The notes beneath the pieces were generated by a model. That model was given only the letters and a program-made list of their open reading frames with translations. It did no database searches and was not told where the DNA came from. Positions 47,495-55,800 of a stretch of 64,000 nt of DNA are shown in pieces. Made by a program: the position numbers and the translations under genes. Source of the stretch: Pseudomonas sp. MMS21 TM103 (GTDB lineage: Bacteria > Pseudomonadota > Gammaproteobacteria > Pseudomonadales > Pseudomonadaceae); assembly GCF_022132145.1 (NCBI RefSeq), contig NZ_JAJISP010000001.1, positions 434,001-498,000 on the forward strand, written 5' to 3'. Position 1 is the stretch's first letter. Each line of letters starts with the position of its first letter.

Positions 47495-48051
47495 AAATCC
47501 GATTCATGTCTGGAAACAGGCACAAGGTCACCGAGGTGCAGCGGATCCTCGCCCCCATCGGCGTGGACATCGTGCCGGTGTCGAAGAAGATCGAGGAACT
47601 GCAGACCGAGGATGTCGACCGCTTAGTACGGGACAAGTTGACCAAAGCATTTGAGGCTATCGGTCGTCCTCTTTTCGTTGAGCACACAGGCCTCTACTTG
47701 AACGGCCTCAATGGACTTCCCGCGGGCTTGACTCAGATCTTCTGGGACAGGTTGGAGGCTGATCGTTTCGCCAACCTCGTTGCGGGACTCGGAGATGCCA
47801 CCGTGACGGCGAAAACGGTACTCGGGTACTGTGATGGGCGCGAGATTCGCCTGTTTGAAGGCGCCATTGAGGGGACAGTGCCTCGCGTGCCGGCCGGTCC
47901 GGTGGACTTTCAATGGGACTGCGTTTTCGTCCCGAATGGGTACACCGAAACCTTCGCTGAAATGGGCGCGGCCAAGGACAATATTTCGATGCGTCGCAAA
48001 GCCCTTGACCAGTTCGCTGCGTACCTCAACTCTGTGAGAGGTATGAGATGA
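47491..48051 (+). CDS. komB: HAM1/RdgB-like NTP pyrophosphatase, Kongming KomB type
   Basis: The product is a 186-residue protein of the ITPase/HAM1 fold: SGNRHKVTEVQRIL at the N-terminus, VEHTGLYLNGLNGLPAG, then DFQWDCVFVPNG and SMRRKALDQFAAYL, the base-recognition end. It starts with TTG inside the deaminase stop region and overlaps the SIR2 start by 4 nt. In ordinary RdgB this fold hydrolyses dITP and XTP. In Kongming it is reported to bind dITP as a sensor within a complex with the SIR2 protein. Housekeeping RdgB carries SGN-K and an Asp in the SDDSGL-like loop; here that loop reads EHTGL, consistent with altered catalysis. Confidence 0.8.
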   Translation: MKIRFMSGNRHKVTEVQRILAPIGVDIVPVSKKIEELQTEDVDRLVRDKLTKAFEAIGRPLFVEHTGLYLNGLNGLPAGLTQIFWDRLEADRFANLVAGLGDATVTAKTVLGYCDGREIRLFEGAIEGTVPRVPAGPVDFQWDCVFVPNGYTETFAEMGAAKDNISMRRKALDQFAAYLNSVRGMR

Positions 48052-48842
48052 ACGCCGAGTTGCTTCATGCACATCGCACCGACAAGCTGATGCTTTTTGT
48101 AGGCGCCGGAGTGTCTGCCAATCTCAACTTGCCTACTTGGAGCGAGCTGACAGCGCACATTGCTAAGGAACTGGGCTATGACCCAAAGATTTTCTCTACT
48201 TACGGCACGCCGCTAGCGCTTGCGGAGTACTACAAGAGGAAAAAGGGGAGTCTAGGTCCGCTTCGAAGCTGGATGGATCGCGAATGGCACAAGCCCAGCA
48301 CAGATATTTCCAAGTCCGAGATCCATCGACTGATCACCCTTGGAAGATTCTCGCGGATCTATACAACGAACTACGACCGATGGCTGGAAATCGCCCATGA
48401 CACGTTCGGCGTCCCGTACGACAAGGTCGCAAGCGTGGCCGACCTTGTATCCGTCGCAGAAGGCCGTCGTCAGATTGTGAAGTTCCATGGAGACTTCGAT
48501 GACGACGCATCGATCGTCCTCGACGAGACCAGTTATTTCCAGAGGTTGAATTATGACTCTCCGCTGGACATCAAGCTCAGCAACGACGTCCTAGGGAATT
48601 CAGTCCTCTTCATCGGATACAGCCTGACCGACATCAACATCCGACTCCTGTTCTATCGACTGACAGAGATGTGGGGGCGCTCGGCCCTCTCATCTGCCAG
48701 GCCAAAGTCCTACGTGTTCACGAATCGACCGAACCCAGTCGCACAGGAGGTCTTGGGCCAGTGGGGAATCGAGATGATTGTTTCGGAGGATGACGACCCT
48801 AAGAAGGCGCTCACGGATTTCCTTCAGGAATTGGTGAGCTAG
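48048..48842 (+). CDS. komC: SIR2-like NADase, Kongming KomC type
   Basis: The product is a 264-residue SIR2-fold protein. NAD-binding residues are GAGVSAN (19-25), Asn108 in YTTNYDRW and His147 in VKFHGDF, with GYSLTDINIR near the end of the fold. It has no zinc module or extra domain, so it is a minimal effector. In defence systems such proteins hydrolyse NAD+ and stop phage growth by exhausting the cell. The start overlaps the HAM1-type gene (ATGA), so the two are probably made in fixed ratio as a complex. Nothing follows for 240 bp. Confidence 0.85.
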   Translation: MNAELLHAHRTDKLMLFVGAGVSANLNLPTWSELTAHIAKELGYDPKIFSTYGTPLALAEYYKRKKGSLGPLRSWMDREWHKPSTDISKSEIHRLITLGRFSRIYTTNYDRWLEIAHDTFGVPYDKVASVADLVSVAEGRRQIVKFHGDFDDDASIVLDETSYFQRLNYDSPLDIKLSNDVLGNSVLFIGYSLTDINIRLLFYRLTEMWGRSALSSARPKSYVFTNRPNPVAQEVLGQWGIEMIVSEDDDPKKALTDFLQELVS

Positions 48843-49082
48843 GCAAGTCTAGTCACGAGCTTGAAGGTTTAGCCCAACAGGCTCACGAGTCGACGTACCG
48901 TTTTCTGCGCAAACCATGCCTAACGGTGAGGCGGATATGGTTAAAGTCCGCTTGGCTCAAATGCTCAATCCGCTTAGGTAGGTGTGAGTAAATGTGGCTG
49001 GGTAGTGGATGCACTCAACGGGTGAGTACACTGTTCGGATGAGATCAGACGAACGGGCATAGCGTGATAAGGAATACCATGT

Positions 49083-50126
49083 ATGGCGCCACAGATCCTC
49101 AAGCCAAGGCTTGATGCCGAGAAGCTGCGAGAGAATGCTCTTACTTCCATCCGGCTGGGTGTTGAAGACTTCGAGCGTTGCCGGGCGCCTGGTGACGGTG
49201 GCGATCCAGCCCGAGCGCTCTCGGCGATTCGGAACCTTTTCGCAGGAGTCCTTCTCCTCTTCAAATACAAAATCGCAACCTGCGTCGAAGCCCCCGATGA
49301 TGCCGAGGCCCTAATCTTCAATCCTCCTGAGGTTATGCCCCATCCAGATGGAAATGGAGGTATTCATTGGGGACCGGTGGGCAAATTCAGGAATACCACG
49401 ATCGATGTAGTGACGATACGAAAGCGCTTTGAGACTTTTGAGATCGAGGTCGATTGGGATGTGATTGAGAAGCTGCAGTCCTGCCGGAACCACCTTGAGC
49501 ACCTCCATCCTGCGCATACTTTAGGTGAGGTCGCCGATTTCGTGGCGGAGTTGTTTCCAGTGCTCCAAGATTTCATTCAAACGGAACTGGGGGAAACACC
49601 CGCTGACATCCTCGGAGCGGCCTGGCAGACCATGCTGCTGCATCACAATTTTTTTGTGGAAAACACGCAGCGATGTGCTGATGCCTGGGCTGAGGCCTGC
49701 GTACCTGAGGGGATGGATACTTGGCTGAAAGCGTGCAAATGCCCGCAGTGTGCTTCGACCCTGCTAGCTCCCTTCCAAGCGAATTTGGACAATGGAGACA
49801 CCGTTGAGCACAACGATGACAAATTTACGGCCGAATGTATTGCCTGTGGCCATTCGCTGCTAATAGCTCCGCTCATGATCAATGCAATTGAAAAAGACCA
49901 TGGCTACGACCCACGCTCCGGCGAAGAGCCCACTTTAGAGAGCTGCGACCAATGTGGCCGGCGCGCATTTATAGTTCCCGATCAAGCTTGCCTATGGTGT
50001 GCCGGTGAACTCGAATACACAGAATGTGAAGACTGTGAGGAAGGACTGGGCCAAGAAGACCAAGACAACGGTGGGCGATGCTCCTATCACGCCCATGCAT
50101 ATGAGAAGTTCATGCGGGAGGATTGA
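49083..50126 (+). CDS. HEPN-motif and multi-zinc-ribbon protein of unknown role
   Basis: I do not recognise a named family. The N-terminal half (1-200) is helical with RNLFAGVLLLFKYKI and a HEPN-type motif, RNHLEH (135-140, R-x4-H), the active site of many toxin RNases. The C-terminal half carries at least five CxxC pairs (C220/C223, C252/C255, C288/C291, C303/C306, C315/C318), enough for two or three zinc ribbons. A reasonable guess is an RNase whose zinc ribbons bind nucleic acid or a phage protein. It is monocistronic, 240 bp after the SIR2 gene, and ends shortly before a dispersed repeat. ATG 49083 has a weak ribosome site. Confidence 0.7.
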   Translation: MAPQILKPRLDAEKLRENALTSIRLGVEDFERCRAPGDGGDPARALSAIRNLFAGVLLLFKYKIATCVEAPDDAEALIFNPPEVMPHPDGNGGIHWGPVGKFRNTTIDVVTIRKRFETFEIEVDWDVIEKLQSCRNHLEHLHPAHTLGEVADFVAELFPVLQDFIQTELGETPADILGAAWQTMLLHHNFFVENTQRCADAWAEACVPEGMDTWLKACKCPQCASTLLAPFQANLDNGDTVEHNDDKFTAECIACGHSLLIAPLMINAIEKDHGYDPRSGEEPTLESCDQCGRRAFIVPDQACLWCAGELEYTECEDCEEGLGQEDQDNGGRCSYHAHAYEKFMRED

Positions 50127-50255
50127 GGCAGATGGAACCAGCCTTGCTCAGTGCTCCCCGAGTAATGCGGGTACTTTTCGAAAGGTGACCGGCAGAAACC
50201 GGCCAAAAGCAGACTTATTGCCTTAGCCACTTTGCCCCGAGATGAGACTCGGAGG

Positions 50256-50283
50256 CGTCTACGGAACTAGGGGCGATTCAGTA
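50256..50283 (+). repeat. Copy of a dispersed island repeat
   Basis: The block holding TCTACGGAACTAGGGGCGAT and then TCAGTA recurs near 34789-34817 and 51864-51889. Upstream, at 50189-50212, lies a copy of another repeat, AACCGGCCAAAAGCAGA, also seen near 11743, 34765 and 39792 and, inverted, near 26640. Such blocks sit at module borders and may be relics of joining events. Confidence 0.6.
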
Positions 50284-50287
50284 AGCC

Positions 50288-50467
50288 CTATTCATCCCCG
50301 GCAGCACACGTCGATCCTGCGAGAGCGCCAGCCGGTTCTAGCTCTTTTCCGCGTTGCGCAGCAATTTTGAAAAGCCGGCTGGTGCCATTCGGTTTCGCAA
50401 AAGCTTGCAACGCTTCCCTCTCAAACTGGGCCATCAGCGCATACTTTGCAGTCTTCTTTTTGCGCAT
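50288..50467 (-). CDS. Small basic protein, 59 aa, downstream of the Xre/MbcA antitoxin
   Basis: The protein starts MRKKKTAKYALMAQFEREAL and is strongly basic at the N-terminus. A very good ribosome site, GGAGGT, lies 5 nt before the ATG. It begins 35 nt after the stop of the Xre/MbcA-type gene on the same strand, so it is third in an operon with 51012-51452 and 50503-50967. No family is recognised. In this setting it could be a toxin, or a small partner of the antitoxin-like protein. Confidence 0.6.
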   Translation of the reverse strand: MRKKKTAKYALMAQFEREALQAFAKPNGTSRLFKIAAQRGKELEPAGALAGSTCAAGDE

Positions 50468-50502
50468 ATCACACCTCCGATGTTTGGTTCGCAGATCGGG
50501 GT

Positions 50503-50967
50503 TTAGTGGTAGACGCCGTGCTCGATGCGCATCATGAGATCAACCACTAATTCGTATCCGAACGGGTTCAAAAGCAGCTGAACTGGATTTTCTCCACCCA
50601 AACCTATTGCAGGCTCAAAAAACCAGCGAGATGCTGCACTTCGGTCCCTAAAAATGTCCTGTGCCTGTGTCAGGATCTGTGCAAAGCGCAGGGCACGAGC
50701 ACCTTGATCGGGGTTAAGCAATTTATCTGGATGCTTCAATCTCCGCCTAACAGTATTTGGAGATTCTCCCAGAACGGCTGCGACTATCTGATTTTTGCGG
50801 GACACATCAGCGGATTTGGCCATCCGGGCTAGGTCATTAAGCGTCAGGCTCTCAACGAGCTTGTAGATTGAGAGGCTGTCAGAAATCGGCGCACGCCCAT
50901 TGAGCAGGATCTCTAGGGGAGAGCCTGGAGCGGAGCAAGATCGCTGGGGCTGTGTCGAAGATGTCAT
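50503..50967 (-). CDS. Xre/MbcA/ParS-type antitoxin-like protein
   Basis: The product is a 154-residue protein. The middle holds a helix-turn-helix-like part (VSRKNQIVAAVLGESPNTVRRRLKHPDKLLNPDQGARAL). The C-terminus is the MbcA/ParS toxin-binding domain (ASRWFFEPAIGLGGENPVQLLLNPFGYELVVDLMMRIEHG). Partners of this family are normally RES-domain NAD+ phosphorylases, but no RES gene is present. The neighbours are an unrecognised 146-residue protein upstream and a 59-residue basic protein downstream on the same strand. It probably represses its operon, whose likely operator is at 51471-51503, unless the divergent XRE protein does so. Confidence 0.85.
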   Translation of the reverse strand: MTSSTQPQRSCSAPGSPLEILLNGRAPISDSLSIYKLVESLTLNDLARMAKSADVSRKNQIVAAVLGESPNTVRRRLKHPDKLLNPDQGARALRFAQILTQAQDIFRDRSAASRWFFEPAIGLGGENPVQLLLNPFGYELVVDLMMRIEHGVYH

Positions 50968-51011
50968 ATGGATGGCTACCTCGAATTGTAATGCAACCAG
51001 TTAAGAGCCGA

Positions 51012-51452
51012 TCACCGGAGGTGCTTAGCAGCAGAAAAAATGGGTAGTGAAGACTCCCGGTCGCAGTTGTCCAGTTGAGCGAAGGTGGTGTATGTGCGCC
51101 CTCCTTCGACTTGGAAAATATAGCCGAGGGGCTTGTGCTCTCTATTTTTGGCAACGCTTAGCTCGATAAGCGGCTCCATCTGCCAGCGTCTGCTTCCATT
51201 TATATCGCTGGGCGTGACCACGAGCGCCTGGCTCAACCACATACCGCCATTGAGTTCTGCAAGCACCTGCTCAAGCGCTGGGACGTTCGGAATCATGAGC
51301 ATGCTAGCCACGCGGTCTTCTTTACAAGCTCTCACCAACTCCACATAAAACCATGGCCAGATGGTGGACTGCTCTACGTACTCCCAGTACTGAATGTGTG
51401 CGTCTCGTGCTGGAGGAGTGAGCAATTCGGCATGCCTGTGTGTCAGGAACAT
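51012..51452 (-). CDS. Unrecognised 146-residue protein, first gene of the antitoxin operon
   Basis: The sequence runs MFLTHRHAELLTPPARDAHIQYWEYVEQSTIWPWFYVELVRACKED in outline (His/Trp/Tyr-rich start), then alternating strands and helices, and ends IFSAAKHLR. I find no catalytic motif. ATG 51452 is preceded by GGTGA at 5 nt and is preferred to GTG 51464. It lies 45 nt before the Xre/MbcA-type gene, in the position a toxin or an unrelated cargo gene might take. The promoter region upstream contains a perfect 12-bp palindrome shared with the divergent XRE regulator. Confidence 0.55.
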   Translation of the reverse strand: MFLTHRHAELLTPPARDAHIQYWEYVEQSTIWPWFYVELVRACKEDRVASMLMIPNVPALEQVLAELNGGMWLSQALVVTPSDINGSRRWQMEPLIELSVAKNREHKPLGYIFQVEGGRTYTTFAQLDNCDRESSLPIFSAAKHLR

Positions 51453-51470
51453 GGTAATCACCACTGAAAA

Positions 51471-51503
51471 TGAACACTATAGATTGTAGTCCTATAGTGT
51501 TCA
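51471..51503. promoter_or_regulatory. Operator palindrome between divergent XRE regulator and antitoxin operon
   Basis: TGAACACTATAG (51471-51482) and its exact complement CTATAGTGTTCA (51492-51503) are separated by 9 bp, centred between the starts at 51452 and 51540. This is the sort of site an XRE or controller-protein dimer or tetramer would bind to regulate both directions. Confidence 0.8.
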
Positions 51504-51539
51504 ACAGGGCTTCATCGTTGCTTTTGCGAGAGCGACGAA

Positions 51540-51836
51540 ATGGAAGGAAAGCAAGCGTTTGGCGAGGCCCTTCGACGGGCGAGGAAGGGTAAAAAAATCT
51601 CTCAGGAAGCATTCTCGGAAATCAGCAGCCGAACGTACCTGAGCACTCTAGAACGCGGGCTGAAAAGCCCGACTCTTGATAAAATTGAAGCTATAGCATC
51701 CGTTCTAGAGCTACACCCGTTGACCCTCCTAACGAGCTATTACTTAATCAAAGATCCACGCTCATCAATTGCAGACATCCTCAACTTGGTGAGTTCCGAA
51801 CTGACGACGTCCATGAATGAAAATTCCAGCGATTAG
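51540..51836 (+). CDS. XRE-family transcription regulator (controller-protein-like)
   Basis: The product is a 98-residue protein with a Cro/CI-type helix-turn-helix over residues about 6-60 (FGEALRRARKGKKISQEAFSEIS, YLSTLERGLKSPTLDKIEAIA) and a short tail. Size and fold resemble controller proteins of restriction-modification and phage-defence systems. It is divergent from the antitoxin operon across a perfect palindrome, its likely binding site. GGAAGG a few bases upstream overlaps the ATG region; the start is the first ATG after the operator. Confidence 0.88.
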   Translation: MEGKQAFGEALRRARKGKKISQEAFSEISSRTYLSTLERGLKSPTLDKIEAIASVLELHPLTLLTSYYLIKDPRSSIADILNLVSSELTTSMNENSSD

Positions 51837-51860
51837 CGCACTGTCTTCTGCTTAGCTCTG

Positions 51861-52169
51861 GTGGTGTCTACGAAGCTAGGGGCGATTCACTCATCCTCAA
51901 AGCACAACAGGCAAATCCCCCAGTACTGGAAGAGCAAAACCGAACGCCCAATCCCGATCAAGGATGTGCAGGTAGGTGTAGAGAATGGAAAGTCGATCTT
52001 CTTCATCGACACCCAGGGGACGGTGGAACAGCTTGATCGCGGAAAGGCCCAGGAGCTCATCGAAAAGCTGGGGCGCACTGGCGCATATACTCATGATCTT
52101 GGGCGCTACTGGGTAATTCGAACGCTGCTTCAACAGCCTGCCATTCTGAGGGCATTGGCTACCCGCTAA
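51861..52169 (+). CDS. Possible gene remnant near the right end of the island
   Basis: The 102-codon frame's first codons lie in a dispersed repeat (51864-51889), so the upper part is probably not coding. The lower part (PIPIKDVQVGVENGKSIFFI to the end) reads like a real protein domain with IDTQGTVEQLDRGKAQELIE. No family is recognised. It may be the 3' part of a gene whose front was replaced by the repeat. Confidence 0.35.
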   Translation: MVSTKLGAIHSSSKHNRQIPQYWKSKTERPIPIKDVQVGVENGKSIFFIDTQGTVEQLDRGKAQELIEKLGRTGAYTHDLGRYWVIRTLLQQPAILRALATR

Positions 52170-52349
52170 CCTAGACGTCCGTGATCACTTCACCAGCACT
52201 GCTAGAATTTTCTCAATCGCGTCGCGGAAGCCAGGCTTGTGGATACCCTGAGAAGTAATGAGCCTCTTATATAAGAAGAACTTTATTTGCTGCCTCATAA
52301 CAGGAAATCGGCTGGCGATACCTGGCAAGAAGCGATCACAGGAACACTT

Positions 52350-52368
52350 CCAAAAAGTTAAGTTTTGG
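52350..52368. promoter_or_regulatory. Subterminal palindrome near the right island end
   Basis: CCAAAA and TTTTGG stand around AGTTAAG. It matches the left palindrome (4528-4546) at 15 of 19 positions. It lies 61 bp inside the right inverted repeat, the mirror position of the left copy. A shared recombinase or accessory-protein binding site is inferred. Confidence 0.5.
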
Positions 52369-52398
52369 AGCCTAAATTTGACCCAAAAGCAGCAAAAG

Positions 52399-52429
52399 CT
52401 AACTAAAAGCTCTGTCTTGACACAGGATT
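52399..52429 (-). repeat. Right terminal inverted repeat of the island
   Basis: Read on the minus strand the repeat begins AATCCTGTGT, as the left end does, and continues with CAGAGCTTTTAGTTAG against CAGTGCTTTATGGTAG. From here to 52873 no gene is seen. This stretch becomes GC-rich towards morA and should contain the morA promoter and, if the island is site-specific, the displaced ettA upstream region. Confidence 0.55.
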
Positions 52430-52873
52430 GAGAGGAAAAACTTGCTGGAGAGGCTGGAAAACCAGTAGCCACGAGGGCTCGACTGCAGATCGTAAAACGT
52501 GACTAAAAGTTAATAGGGCAGATAGTTGAATTGGGCCATGAATAACCTTGGTTCTAAGACAGAAACTGAAAATGGCAGCAGGGAGTCGCGCGACGAACGC
52601 AAGACCATGGACGATGGCACCTGACAGAACACCCGGCCACCCACCAGCGGGCTTATCGAAAACGCCTATAACAGCTCCCGCGCGCATGCGACAAAGCTAC
52701 CGGAATGCGCCGTGCAGGGCAAACGACGCTGGTCGGCGGCACTGGCACTTCGCCACGGTTATGGCATGCTAGCGCCCCGCGCGCGCGCCCGTTTTGCTCA
52801 GCAAGGCAGATACTAGAAGAAGACTTGGGCGCGCCCTGCTTTCATCGAGCCGTAATTGCAGGATCGTCATCAA

Positions 52874-55800
52874 GTGCCAAGCCACACATCACCACTGTTA
52901 CCGCACCCATCAGGCGAGCCGCTGACGCCTCCCTGGCGCAGCTCCGTCAAGGGCGCCCTGGTCGCGCTGGTGCTGGGCATGTTGGGCTTGCTGCTGTGGC
53001 AACTGCAGCTGGAGTCGCGGCATTTGCTCGACAACCAGCGCCAACTCAGTCATGAATTCAACGCCCAGCTGGCCAATCACCTCAGCCTGAGCATGGAGCT
53101 CAAGGCGCAGGCCGGCATGGCGATGCTGCAACAAAACACCGCGGCGCCAAGCCCGGATGCGATCGACGAGAATCTGCTGCGCAGCCTGCAAGGGGTCTTT
53201 GTCAGACTGCACAGCCTGGCCTGGCTCGGCCCGCGCGGCAATATCCTGGCAGACACTCAAGCCCCGGCAGATGACCAGCAATACCTGGCTGACCTGATCC
53301 AGCGCAGCAACGGTTCGGCTTATCACTATGCGTTGAACACCCGCGATGGCGGGCTGATCTACCTGCTGCTGCGTCAGGACAAGGGAGGCGACCCGAGTGG
53401 TTACTGGGTCGTACGCCTGAACGCCGAAGCAGTACGCAACTGGCTGTATCAACAGCACCAAAGCCGCTATCGCTGGCAACTGGAAGACCGCCAGGCACAA
53501 CGCGCGATTGCCAGCCAGCAGGGCGACCCTAGTGCCGACAGCGCAAGTGTTGCGCCGATAAGCGCTACCGACTTGCAACAGAGCATCCTCCTGACACCGC
53601 TCAAAGGCAGCGACTGGCAACTGCGCGCCCTGTTCGACGAGCGCAGTGCACGCGCCCAACTGCTACCCGCGCTGACCAGCAAATTCCTGCTGTTCATCCT
53701 CTGTTCCGTGCTCACCCTGCTCGCCCTGTATCGCCTGCTGCGCGAACAGCGCAGCCTGCTGGAGCTCAACGCGGCCTCGCGCCGCTCGCTACGTCAGGCG
53801 GCCGGTGCCCTAGGGGCCATCGAAGAGCGCGTACTGGTCACCGACAGCAATGGCCAACTGAGTTACCTCAACCCCCAGGCCGAGGAACTGTTCGGCTTGC
53901 GCAGTAAAAACGCACACGACTGGCACCTGCTGCAACTGCTGCCACGCCTCGATCCTCGGCTGCTGCAGGGCGGCGTCTTGCCTGACGATCATGGCGCCGA
54001 CCTGGTGGAAATCCAGCAGGATGGCATGGCGCGCCTGTTCGCGATCAGCCGCAGCGAACTCGGTGAGCCGGTCAGGCGCTTGGGTTTCGTCTGGGTGCTG
54101 CGCGACGTCACCGAACAGCAGCATGCCACCCGCGTCTCGCAGGAAAGCCGTCGGCGCTACCAGGACATCTTCGAAGGCACCGGCACGGCGCTCTGCGTAC
54201 TGGATCTGGCCGCGCTGCCGGAGTTCCTGCAACGGCAACAGATACATGACGGTGCGAGCCTTAGGCACTGGCTGCTCGCCCATCCGCAACGGCATGGTGA
54301 ACTGCTGCACCTGCTGCGCTTCACCGAGACCAATCAGATGGCCCTGCGCCTGCTCGGCGTCGATTCCATCGAGCAAGCCTGGCAGCACCTGATCAACCGT
54401 GGCCCGCTGCGTCCCGAGGGCTTTCGCGTGCAGCTGCTCTGCGCCCTGCTCGAAGGCGCCGGCCAGCTCGAACTGGAAAGCCAGATCAGCACCCCCAAAG
54501 GCCACGAGCGTCACCTGTGGCTGGTACTGCGCCTGCCGGAAAGTGCCCAAGAACTGAATGCGGTAACTTTGAGTATCAGCGACATCACCGACCGCAAGCG
54601 CATCGAGCTGTCATTGATCGAGCGTAAGCGCTTCTGGGCAGATGTGGTGCGCGCGGTACCGGACACCCTCTACGTGCATGACCTATTGAATAAACGCGTG
54701 CTGTTCAGCAACCATCACCTGGGTTTGCAGCTGGGTTACAGCACGCTTGAGTTGGAAACGCTGGGCGAACACTTCTGGGAGCACATCCTGCATCCCGACG
54801 ACAGCGACTACTACTGGCGCATCCGCAACCTGCAGCACGTTGTCGGCGAAGGCGTTCTGCTCGAATCCCAGCTGCGCTGGCGCCATCGCAACGGTGCCTG
54901 GCGCTGGTACAGCATCCGCGAACAGGCGCTGGCACGCGACCCACGCGGTCGCGTCAGCCGCCTGATCGGGGTGGCCAAGGACATCACCGAGCAGATCGAA
55001 AGCAGCGAATCGCTGCGCAACAGCGAGCAGCGCTACCGGCTGCTGGCCGAAAGTACCAGCGATGTGATTTTTTCCACCGACAGCAACCTGCACCTCAACT
55101 ACGTCAGCCCCTCGGTGGAACCGGTGCTCGGCTATCAACCGGAATGGATTCTGGCCAACAGCTTCGACAGCCTGGCAGCCAACCCCCAGCAATTGGATGG
55201 CCTGTCGATATTGCTCGAGCGGATCCGCGGAGCGCTCGGCAGCCCCCTGCGGATGATCGAGTTGCGCGAGCAGTTCCAGCCGCAACTGTTCGTCTTCGAC
55301 TGCCTGCGCGCCGATGGACGGAAAATCCCGGTCGAGCTGCGCCTGGTGCCGATGTGGGATGAGAACAGTCATTTCGAAGGCCTGCTCGGTGTGGTCCGGG
55401 ACATCAGCCAGCAGCGCCGCTCGGAAAAAGACCTGCGTATGGCCGCCACGGTATTCGAACACTCCAACGCGTCGATCCTGGTGACCGACCCGGCCGGCTA
55501 CATCGTCCAGGTCAACAAGGCCTTCTGTCGGGTCAGCGGTTACTCCTCGGCCCAGGTTCTTGACCAACTGCCGGGCATGCTCACCGCCGACCGCCAGCAA
55601 GCCAGCCACCTGAATTACGTCCTCAACCAACTCAATCAGCGCGGCAGCTGGGAAGGTGAAATCTGGCTCAAGCGCCGCGAAGGCGAGAGTTTCCCGGCCT
55701 GGGTCGGGATCACCGCCGTGCACGACGAAGAAGGCGACCTGGTCAGCTACGTGTGCTTCTTCAGCGACATCAGCGAACGCAAGGCCAGCGAGCAACGCAT

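Larger units (their letters stand above)
4475..52429. mobile_element. Genomic island of about 48 kb between ettA and morA (tri-recombinase, GMT/Tn554-like)
   Basis: I infer the borders from three matching structures. First, imperfect inverted ends: 4475-4503 and the complement of 52399-52429 both begin AATCCTGTGT and continue with CAG-GCTTT-TAG. Second, a related 19-bp palindrome lies 53 and 61 bp inside each end (4528-4546, 52350-52368). Third, core Pseudomonas genes resume directly outside both ends. Recombinase genes sit at the left end reading inward. The cargo is an SOS cassette, a nested 13.8-kb element and many defence genes. Tn554 and Gamma-Mobile-Trio islands have the same plan, with recombinases at one end and defence cargo behind. 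The exact cut points and any target duplication remain uncertain. Confidence 0.65.
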
